Shown here in pieces: positions 56,601-63,051 of a DNA stretch of 64,000 nucleotides; position 1 is the stretch's first letter; every line of letters begins with the position of its first letter. A model generated the notes under the pieces. That model saw only the letters and a list, made by a program, of their open reading frames with translations, did not search any database and was not told the DNA's origin. The DNA is from Aneurinibacillus sp. REN35. Its GTDB lineage: Bacteria; Bacillota; Bacilli; Aneurinibacillales; Aneurinibacillaceae. The stretch covers positions 248,001-312,000 of the forward strand of contig NZ_JBFTXJ020000004.1 in NCBI RefSeq assembly GCF_041379945.2, written 5' to 3'. The position numbers and the translations under genes are program-made.

Positions 56601-57811
56601 CCTGGCTTTACGCCAGTTAACTCTAAAAGAGCATCATCAATCCTTAAATACGCATGGGACGCGCTTAAATCACGTAATCGAATCCATCCACGAACTGAGC
56701 CTAGCTTTCTTGCAAGAAGAACAGCAAGATTTGTTTTCCCACTACCATAATCACCTGTTAAAGCACACCAGGTAACAGACCGCATCTCCTTTATGAGCCA
56801 GGTTACTGTATCATCTCGTTGTATAACTTGATCTAATACCGGAATATCCAATACCGGTCGCTGAACAGAAAGATCAATAGTCGCATTGAAACCAACTTCT
56901 TCTCTAAGCTTGGTTACATGGTTTTGCAGAACTCTTACTTGATTTTGTTGCTCCCCCACCGTACATTCAATTCGATCTACTTTTTCTTCGAGCTGACTCC
57001 ATACAAATCGTAACTGGTTCAAAAGATTAATATCCTCTTGACTAGATACAACTTTTCTAGCTTCAATTTCAAGCTCTGCTTTCGTTAAAGTCTTGACACC
57101 CGGTTTTGAAAGTTTTTTAAAAATATTAAAAAAAAGTCTCTCATAGATACTAGTAGCGACATCCACTGTTTCAGCTATATGCTTTTCAACGAGAAGACTC
57201 TCGATTTTAGACTTCAAATGGTTAAATTCTGTAGATCGGGTGCTCCATGTAAAACCTCTTACATATTCAAAAAACTCATTATCTGTCACACTTGAAAGAA
57301 ATTGCTGCCACTTCTGCCATGTTTGTTTTTCAATGGCTTTAGGCTTCGTAGATGATACAAGAAAATTACGAATTAATTTTAAATTTACTAATGAATCTGT
57401 ATCGAGAACCTCAAGAGCCCTAATTAACTCCCATACGGTAATAGCAGCCTGTTTAGGAAACAGCGCAGGTTTTTCCTTCCCAATTTCAGCGTTAGTAATA
57501 AACCTAAAGGCTAAATGACAACTGGGATTTAATTGAACATGTTCATAGTAATTAGCCAGAGCTTCAAGCGCCTCACTAGTGCGGAGCGTAATGTTTTTCT
57601 CTCTATGTTTAACTTGACCTAAAACTCTACTATATTGTTCATCTAATCCGGCTAAGACTGTCACAACATCAATGTCTTCTCCCCGCTCTAATTCAAGAAT
57701 CTGACTATCCCTTAGATTGATCCAATGTTCGATGGTTAGGTCTACTTGGTAGACATAGCCTCGAATGGTTGCCCAAGCATCACGGTTTCGTTTCAACTTT
57801 AACGTTTCCAT
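53618..57811 (-). CDS. Avs-like defence protein: Cap4/DUF4297-type nuclease, STAND NTPase, helical repeats
   Basis: A 1397-residue protein. N-terminus, about 1-200: DUF4297/Cap4-like PD-(D/E)xK nuclease, with RGYVYQVDLTIEHW, the acidic ERGEDIDVV (Asp48) and QVKHR (Gln66-x-Lys68). A coiled coil lies at about 260-305. A STAND-type P-loop NTPase follows: Walker A GDYGSGKT (353-360), Walker B DMLIFLDDLPR (423-433) and sensor STSAYPL (460-466). The last ~750 residues are helical, TPR-like repeats. STAND defence proteins of this layout (Avs family) recognise phage proteins with the repeat region and then degrade DNA. The domain calls are by motif only. The gene stands alone at the left edge of the island, downstream of the reverse-transcriptase gene on the same strand. 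Confidence 0.8.
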   Translation of the reverse strand: METLKLKRNRDAWATIRGYVYQVDLTIEHWINLRDSQILELERGEDIDVVTVLAGLDEQYSRVLGQVKHREKNITLRTSEALEALANYYEHVQLNPSCHLAFRFITNAEIGKEKPALFPKQAAITVWELIRALEVLDTDSLVNLKLIRNFLVSSTKPKAIEKQTWQKWQQFLSSVTDNEFFEYVRGFTWSTRSTEFNHLKSKIESLLVEKHIAETVDVATSIYERLFFNIFKKLSKPGVKTLTKAELEIEARKVVSSQEDINLLNQLRFVWSQLEEKVDRIECTVGEQQNQVRVLQNHVTKLREEVGFNATIDLSVQRPVLDIPVLDQVIQRDDTVTWLIKEMRSVTWCALTGDYGSGKTNLAVLLARKLGSVRGWIRLRDLSASHAYLRIDDALLELTGVKPGTNWSQWYEDVCRNFAASGDMLIFLDDLPRTNGKHMLDEKLLMLAKACDSVGIKILSTSAYPLHKSFYTILEENKVKQYEVPRFIEKDVEELFRLHKAPDEFRSNSNFITFVTLLTKGHPVLVTAATHYFINKNWIIDKDTFGALFKGEYAGSLIEEMQFALLNNLEDAETREFLYRLTLVRAPFDREQIQKISEVPPVISHPFEKVFNISGLWIQKDTETNYLVSPLLTQLGTLNLDMDTIKKVNHVLGLHIVHKRTIDPMDGVRAIGYFVAAEAYKEAGLTLIVSLDQLEQHKVYKDVWGFTSIWADTSLPDQMDYETKLALRTKQIMVFQKMGKSITYLLQDLDCLLTSVEDSNSTVVFITMLYAASLHALDNAEKANTYLIHSLNILDANTKELDDEFNKFHLASLIWVTGAGVRTSSELRLWLEALRSMTPEQLSYAVQSELYYDSCINICDRIWTQESEKEKGIQNWQQVLYLLEDVSNCAEDLNLDILLACSIRGRIIVYAEYLNNISYAHSLAITALDHTSFNDVDLYVIKDAIGRQYVYKKDYMEAIRWLTEALKTEISLFPVQRIYTYIELSKAIGEHNLQQAMFFTQKAVDLSRNNEQVPEILLLKAMGEHIIAHWMAGQLSNVLSIYEEAVERLLNADKNNEEWQAAFMSFGHALGYICSDVVTGSPPDSASDGKEYVAPCRGFFIVHRPLIAKAYKSESELFLPAHLGIAADHFNKREEAIRWTLEAFDLARNKGAQGSVGMIGVRALPLLLEEKEYALALDVALEVQILFAMYHQGSTHADPEEVLGVKPNKIWNDIEENGANFSIIPAILKLLVSYIYEPERARELAGQLQLLSNQMRITASSPEFWFELSNVIEVVFAKDRSYENLIKNGNSVSEWQSIKMVYYLAASYLSLPKDALHIFEACVSFLEGTYQSWKELKKRLIVPYVYEFWTIMVSRNGQFFENPEGMKKELEVFRDGEEDNISMLLATIKNGLVKRIN

Positions 57812-58144
57812 TATTTATGTCTCCAAGAATGGTTAATTTTGAAGTTTTTACATCGTAGCTATAGTACACAACAGACCCTGATTTTCTATATATTTTTTCA
57901 TAAGGAGGTAACTACTCAGCTCTTGTTTTAAAAATGGACTATTTTGAGTATATAGGCAGAAAAACAACTTGCAAGGTGAGGAGACAATGACGATGTTTGA
58001 AGAACTGTAAAAAAAGGGCTCCTTGTTCTCTTTCCTCTTCTGCAGGTAATAGAAGGAACACTTACTTTCTGATAAAAATAGCCCCCGCGAGATGGCCTGT
58101 TTAGTATGGATTGAATAGTTCCACTCGTGATACAAAGTATCTCT
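57812..58144 (-). other. 333-bp gene-free region after the 647-aa reverse transcriptase; structured, possible RNA
   Basis: No credible frame. Read on the minus strand from the stop of the reverse transcriptase, GGGCT (58080-58084 on plus) pairs with AGCCC (58016-58020). These enclose a second stem, TTCCTTCT with AGAAGAGGAA and loop ATTACCTGC, and a run of seven T follows at 58009-58015. It can be a terminator or the 3' end of a structured RNA. The segment is less AT-rich than the neighbouring genes. The rest, 57812-58008, carries the upstream region of the Avs-like gene. Confidence 0.45.
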
Positions 58145-60088
58145 TTATTCATATGCATAAACTTTTTTATACTTACTTATAAACATGTCAGTAACAATCT
58201 CATCAAAACCTGCTTTCCAGTTCATAAATGGTTGATCAAAATCCTTAATATAATCTAGAAAAAGGTTGTATATCTCCATCCCTTTACCAGTTTTTGAGGT
58301 TGAGATTTTTTTTATTATATTCTTTATCTCCATTTTGTTTTTAGAATTAAGAATTCCAGAAGAATAAATATCATGTATTAGGTAAAAGTAGCCAGAGGTT
58401 AGCACATCATCAATTTCATCGAAATTAGTCTCATCGCTTTTCCTTTTTTTATTTGTAGAGAACCTTGTCTTAATCTCTAGAATACTATTAAAGATTATTT
58501 CATTAATTTTATCTATGATATCTCTGTAATAGATATTACCATCTCTTTTATTGATAATATAAAAGGTAATAACAGAAATAGCAAAATAATCTTTGTTTTC
58601 TTTTAATGAATTTAAAAAGTATGAAGGAGGTAAATTATTTTCATTAAAAGTTAGAATTAGTATAATGTTGAGTAAGTCAACAAACTTATCCTTATTAAAC
58701 TTGAGTACATTAAATAATTTCATGAATATCAAATCATTTATATCAAAGTTAGCTTTTTCCGCAGATTTTTTCATCATTAAAATTATTCTACTTAATTTAA
58801 ATACATTTTCAGATTTTAAAGAATATGTAAGTAAAAATGTAAAAAGATCAATTAACCTCGAAAAGTGGAAATATAAAAGTTCTTCATCATTTTTTGCTTC
58901 TATGTTCTTAATGATTTTTTTTATTTTTTTCTCAAATGAACTAATAGAATATGAAACAATATACTTACCATGTTCGTTGTATTCATGAAGCAATAATCTA
59001 ATATTTTCATAGAAATTGTCATAACAAAACCTTGTTGCTTCTATTTCGGTACTGATCAAATAGTTAAAAATCGTTTGTAGCTCTTTTTTTAATTTTGGAA
59101 CCCATAAATGATTTCTTAAAAACGGTCTTTTTTCAATTACCTTTTTATTGTCATTAATACTTAGCTTGTAATCAAGACTTATTATCTTGATTTCATTTTC
59201 AATTAGTTCACCGACATTAGAATCATTATAGAAGATAAAAATGTCATCTATAAACCGTACTATTTCATAATCTCTTTTAAAAATAATTCCCTGTTCTAGA
59301 AGCTTAGAATAAAGAGTATTGTCTAGCCTAGTTAATACGAATTCCGCAAGTGTCCTAGAGAATTCAGGTCCAACAACAATACCATTTGTCTCGTTATAAT
59401 TTATTGTTTGTGCAACTTTGTCTAATAGGCCAGAAAACCTTTCAAGGCTATTATCAAGGTTTTCTTTTGCAATTTCTTTATCACCTAGGTATGCCCAATC
59501 AAGTGAATGAGTATAAATACTATCAAAACATTGCTGATAGTCTAATTTAGTTAGAAACCTATATTTTACTTCTATATGCTTCAAATAATACGATTTGTAG
59601 AAATCTGTTATTTTAGGAAACCTACTTAAATTAAAATAATTCTTTATAAATTCTTCTCTTATATTCTCATTATTTTCAGACGTAGAATCTAATACCCATG
59701 TTGTTTCTTCTAAAAATTTTTCAGGTATTTTTTTTTGGAAGTTATTTATTCCATTCGGATATCTGATAGAAAATAAATTGTTTTGAACAAAAAAATTGAT
59801 TATTACACTGTCATATACCTCTATAAATTTTGTAATTTGCAATTGTGCTAAAGGATGTACTAATCTCATCTTCCTCTTTTCAGAATCGTTTTTATTAATT
59901 AAGAAAGTATACGGTACTGTATATCGCAAAAGATTTTTATTAGTCTTACTATCCTTAAATGTAATTGAATTCCAATCTTCTATATTATTTACTATATGTT
60001 CATAAAGTTTTTTATTCGAGAATATTATTGGTAATTCTACTGGGAGAGTATCAGTTAATAATGCTACTGGTTTTTTCCTACTTTTCAT
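58145..60088 (-). CDS. drt3b: Defence-type reverse transcriptase, Drt3b-like (UG/Abi group)
   Basis: A 647-residue protein. The reverse-transcriptase core lies in the first ~400 residues: motif A KLDYQQCFDSI (Asp183), motif B-like NGIVVGPEFSR (235-245) and motif C RFIDD (278-282), so both catalytic aspartates are kept. The 'GxVVGPEFSR' form is typical of Unknown-Group/Abi reverse transcriptases, not retrons or group II introns. The ~250-residue C-terminal part is helical with no recognised domain. Length and the partner gene fit Drt3b (UG8); AbiA is the main alternative. AGGTGA precedes the ATG. The gene is divergent from the other reverse transcriptase and very AT-rich. Confidence 0.75.
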   Translation of the reverse strand: MKSRKKPVALLTDTLPVELPIIFSNKKLYEHIVNNIEDWNSITFKDSKTNKNLLRYTVPYTFLINKNDSEKRKMRLVHPLAQLQITKFIEVYDSVIINFFVQNNLFSIRYPNGINNFQKKIPEKFLEETTWVLDSTSENNENIREEFIKNYFNLSRFPKITDFYKSYYLKHIEVKYRFLTKLDYQQCFDSIYTHSLDWAYLGDKEIAKENLDNSLERFSGLLDKVAQTINYNETNGIVVGPEFSRTLAEFVLTRLDNTLYSKLLEQGIIFKRDYEIVRFIDDIFIFYNDSNVGELIENEIKIISLDYKLSINDNKKVIEKRPFLRNHLWVPKLKKELQTIFNYLISTEIEATRFCYDNFYENIRLLLHEYNEHGKYIVSYSISSFEKKIKKIIKNIEAKNDEELLYFHFSRLIDLFTFLLTYSLKSENVFKLSRIILMMKKSAEKANFDINDLIFMKLFNVLKFNKDKFVDLLNIILILTFNENNLPPSYFLNSLKENKDYFAISVITFYIINKRDGNIYYRDIIDKINEIIFNSILEIKTRFSTNKKRKSDETNFDEIDDVLTSGYFYLIHDIYSSGILNSKNKMEIKNIIKKISTSKTGKGMEIYNLFLDYIKDFDQPFMNWKAGFDEIVTDMFISKYKKVYAYE

Positions 60089-60344
60089 TAAATTTCACCT
60101 ACTGTATAGAAATTACATCAAATAGATAATATAATAAAAAAAGGGGTTGTGGAAGGTACTTGTATATTCATAGTATATAATTTATTTCTGCAGGTATATT
60201 ATGTAATATACTTTTTTTGTTATAAACATAAAACATCAAGAAATCTACATAATATAGAACTTTGTTTGTGATAACCTGGGTCATTTCTCGGCAATACACA
60301 ATAAAAACTTACTTTCCCTCCCCTTTTTTTAGGAAGGTGATAAC
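60089..60344. promoter_or_regulatory. 256-bp divergent intergenic region between the two reverse transcriptases
   Basis: It has no frame and must hold both promoters. Notable parts are a perfect palindrome followed by seven T at 60194-60218, and a segment at 60266-60330 containing CAATACACAATAAAA and a pyrimidine tract just before the 437-aa gene. DRT3 systems carry a non-coding RNA; this gap is one candidate location. No promoter pair could be assigned with confidence. Confidence 0.5.
60194..60211. promoter_or_regulatory. Perfect 18-bp palindrome GTATATTATGTAATATAC
   Basis: An 8+2+8 dyad immediately followed by TTTTTTT on the plus strand. It could be an operator controlling both divergent genes, or a weak AT-stem terminator for a short plus-strand RNA. 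Confidence 0.45.
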
Positions 60345-61658
60345 TTGTATAAAAATTTTACTTATTCTACATTAGAGTCATACTTTAACTATTTAAAGCC
60401 TACGCTAAAGGTTGGATTAGATCGGATTTCTGCTGATAATTATGAGAGTAATTTAGAAGAAAACTTAAATATTATTCTTAGAAAAGTTAAAAATCGAACT
60501 TATAAGTTCACTAAGCTAAAACAAGTTACTAGAAATAATCGCACTGTTAATATTCCTACTATCCGAGACCGTATATTAATAGAATATTTAAAAGATAAAA
60601 TTAAACAAAAGTATAAAATCAAACCCAAAAATAGAAATGACATAATTAATAATTTAATAAACATCCTTTCAGAGGACATAGATTATTATGTTATTAAAAT
60701 AGATATAAATAATTTTTTTCCTTCAATTTCTATAAATGAGCTGAAACAAAAATTTGAAACCAGTTCATTACTTCAAGCTAATGAATACTACATTTTTACT
60801 CAATTATTAAATGATGCTAAAAATGGCCTTCCGCAAGGATTATCTATTAGTAATTATTTATCTGAATTATTCCTTGAAAATTTAGATATGAAACTAAAAA
60901 GAGTGCACCCAAGAATTTTACTTTATTCAAGATATGTTGATGATATTATTTTAGTTATAACGGGTAAATTAAATAAAAATGAAAAAGTCAACTTACAGAA
61001 GTATATAGAAAAAATATTTATTTCTTTTAATTTACAGCTCAACAGAACGAAGACTAAGTATATAGAACTCTTAAAAGGATCTAAGAGTGACATGTTTGAA
61101 TATTTAGGATATTCTTTCCAACGACTTAAAAAAAATAAAACCTCTAATTTAAATATCAATATTAGCAAAAGCAAATTAAAGAAGTATTATAAAAAAATTG
61201 ATTATTATATCTATGATTTCCGTAGAAACCCAAATATTGATTTACTATTCGAAAGACTCGTTTCATTTACCTCCATTAATAAAATTTCTAAACAAAAAAT
61301 TTATTTAAGAAAGAATACAGAACTTGGTTTTAAAAAATCAAATATTACATTTGGTTTAATTGAGGACTATAAGTTTGCAAACGATGATAGCTTTAAAAAA
61401 ATCGATACATACCTAACGCATAAAATTTACCATCTTAAAGTTAAATACGGAAATAATTTCAGCAAACTCCATAGTCTGTCTGCAGTAAGATCAAAACAGA
61501 AACAAAAGCTTATTAATTTTAATAAAATACCCTTATATACTGTTCGAAGTAAAGTATATAAAATGGATAAAAATTTAACCTACAGGCAAGTGTTGTCTAT
61601 GGATAAAAAAACATTATTACAAAGGTACTTCAATTTATTACAATTAAAAAAAGATTAA
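60345..61658 (+). CDS. drt3a: Defence-type reverse transcriptase, Drt3a-like (UG group)
   Basis: A 437-residue protein. Motifs: VGLDRISADNYE (start of the fingers, about 23-34), IPTIRDRILIEYL, motif A VIKIDINNFFPSI (Asp120), motif B GLPQGLSISN (161-170) and motif C YSRYVDDIILV (YVDD 197-200). A thumb-like C-terminal region follows with LGYSFQ. There is no maturase or endonuclease domain, so it is not a group II intron. It starts with TTG, 7 nt after AGGAAGG. Size and the second, larger reverse transcriptase next door fit Drt3a (UG3) of the DRT3 anti-phage system. The gene is very AT-rich, rich in Lys/Ile/Asn codons, unlike the core genome. Confidence 0.75.
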   Translation: MYKNFTYSTLESYFNYLKPTLKVGLDRISADNYESNLEENLNIILRKVKNRTYKFTKLKQVTRNNRTVNIPTIRDRILIEYLKDKIKQKYKIKPKNRNDIINNLINILSEDIDYYVIKIDINNFFPSISINELKQKFETSSLLQANEYYIFTQLLNDAKNGLPQGLSISNYLSELFLENLDMKLKRVHPRILLYSRYVDDIILVITGKLNKNEKVNLQKYIEKIFISFNLQLNRTKTKYIELLKGSKSDMFEYLGYSFQRLKKNKTSNLNINISKSKLKKYYKKIDYYIYDFRRNPNIDLLFERLVSFTSINKISKQKIYLRKNTELGFKKSNITFGLIEDYKFANDDSFKKIDTYLTHKIYHLKVKYGNNFSKLHSLSAVRSKQKQKLINFNKIPLYTVRSKVYKMDKNLTYRQVLSMDKKTLLQRYFNLLQLKKD

Positions 61659-61852
61659 AATGATGGATTAAATTATTCACCATGTTTTTGGTTTTTTCAT
61701 TTCTTTAACTGTCTTTTCAATGTTAAATATCTGTCGATTTACTTATTCTCTGCTCAAAAACAAAAAATTATTTATCTTATGGGATATAATATAACAAGCA
61801 AGTAGCTCAAATGCCAGAAGATTAACCTCCATTAATTAAATCACTATTACAG

Positions 61853-61910
61853 TCTATAAATACAAAAAACGTCAATCCATATTGTGATTGATGTTTTTTG
61901 TATTTATAGA
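61853..61910. repeat. 25-bp near-perfect inverted repeat (long hairpin)
   Basis: The arms at 61853-61877 and 61886-61910 match at 24 of 25 positions, the remaining one being G:U in RNA, with an 8-bp loop. T-runs within the arms make it a plausible two-way terminator between the 437-aa gene and the minus-strand pseudogene. The length is unusual for a simple terminator, so an element end is also possible. Confidence 0.7.
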
Positions 61911-62485
61911 CGCTAATTTTAATATACTATCAGCTATAACGCTTGTGCCGTTAACAAAGCTTGCTTCATCTGATGTCAAGACTAGGGCAACCTTCGCTAT
62001 TTCCCCTGGTTCTCCTGCACAAGGATTTAAATTTATACCAGCCATCGCTCTTTCCATATCCAATGGATTAAGTGCAATTAATTATATTACGGTAAACGCC
62101 GAGGTTTACAAATTGAAACCCGACATGTTTCTTGAATCCAATCACAACATGTTTAGCAGTTGTCATATAGGTAGCACTCGCATGTGACCTCTGTAGTCTT
62201 TCTGCGGAAGTGATTTTTACAATTACGACACTTTTTTAGCCGTAAATATCGGAATAATGCCCCTACTTGTTCTCATTGAACCTGTTGTATTAATAGCGAA
62301 GACTCGTTCCAAAAGTTTATCGGTTAAATCTGCTGCGGAAACAAATTTATCAATGATGCCTGCGTCATTAACAACCAAAATGTCCACTGTACCCAACTCT
62401 TTAAAAGTAGTATCACAAGCGATAAATGAAAGGATCACAATCAGCAGTAATACGCCCGGTTACATAGCTGGGATTATCAGGCCTA
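61872..62485 (-). pseudogene. Decayed short-chain dehydrogenase/reductase
   Basis: Fragments of one SDR lie in different minus-strand frames. The middle is at 62223-62438 (GTVDILVVNDAGIIDKFVSA, RVFAINTTGSM; the NNAG motif is changed to VNDAG). The Y-x3-K region follows in another frame at about 62080-62165 (ATYMTTAKHVVIGF, with the catalytic Tyr position disturbed). The C-terminus is at 61872-62063 (GEPGEIAKVALVLTSDEASF, VNGTSVIAD). Stops and frameshifts separate them, and the N-terminal Rossmann glycines are missing. It is a relic of island cargo or of an older locus. Confidence 0.8.
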
Positions 62486-62545
62486 AAAAGGGCTGAACCA
62501 AAGAAAGTGTAATATGACCTTTTGTTTAACCCCTTTTAGCTCTTT

Positions 62546-62902
62546 TTATATTTTCTCCATAAAATCAACTAACTCAAATATTTCTTTAGAAACTCTTTGT
62601 ACAGTTTCTAAATCTTTAATGCTTCTTATCTTAAACTGCTGATTTAGTTCTTCTAAAATCTGCTCTTTTTGATTTAATAATTTGTTTTCAGTCTGAAAAC
62701 TAAAAAAGTCCTCAATACTTATATTCAAAGCAAATAAAATTTTTTCTAAAGAAGCTAAAGAAACATTTCTTTCTCCTCTTTCTAATCCGCCAATATAATC
62801 ACGGTGAACCCCTGCCTTTTCCGCTAAGTCCTCCTGTGTAAGCGATTTGGCCTTCCTAATTGAGCGAACTTTTTTTCCGACAAAGCTAAGTAAGTTCTCC
62901 AT
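62546..62902 (-). CDS. XRE family transcriptional regulator
   Basis: A 118-residue protein. The helix-turn-helix at residues about 10-65 reads VRSIRKAKSLTQEDLAEKAG then HRDYIGGLERGERNVSLASL. A helical tail (NQKEQILEELNQQFKIRSIK) suits dimerisation. GAGGTGGTCAA precedes the ATG. It is divergent from the DGQHR gene across a 149-bp gap with a perfect palindrome, so it most likely controls both. Similar small XRE proteins regulate restriction-type defence clusters. Confidence 0.85.
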   Translation of the reverse strand: MENLLSFVGKKVRSIRKAKSLTQEDLAEKAGVHRDYIGGLERGERNVSLASLEKILFALNISIEDFFSFQTENKLLNQKEQILEELNQQFKIRSIKDLETVQRVSKEIFELVDFMEKI

Positions 62903-62977
62903 TTGACCACCTCATTCTAAGCGTAGATGAGATAGCCTAAGAGTTACATACACATATAATACTATATTTAACCATTG

Positions 62978-63003
62978 AATATAATACTTATAAGTATTAT
63001 ATT
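62978..63003. promoter_or_regulatory. Perfect 26-bp palindrome between XRE regulator and DGQHR gene
   Basis: Half-site AATATAATACTTA is followed directly by its exact complement. A related partial site (ATATAATACTATAT) lies at 62954-62967. The placement between divergent genes and the symmetry suggest the operator of the XRE dimer, overlapping promoter elements (TATAAT on the minus side). Confidence 0.65.
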
Positions 63004-63051
63004 GACTTTAAATTGTGACTTGCCAACAACTTAGAAAAAAGGAGATTACAT

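Noticed and set aside
58145-61658. Group II intron or retron as explanation of the reverse transcriptases
   Set aside because: There is no maturase or HNH domain, no intron domain V/VI recognised nearby and no retron msr/msd-like inverted repeats. Two different reverse transcriptases side by side fit a defence system better.
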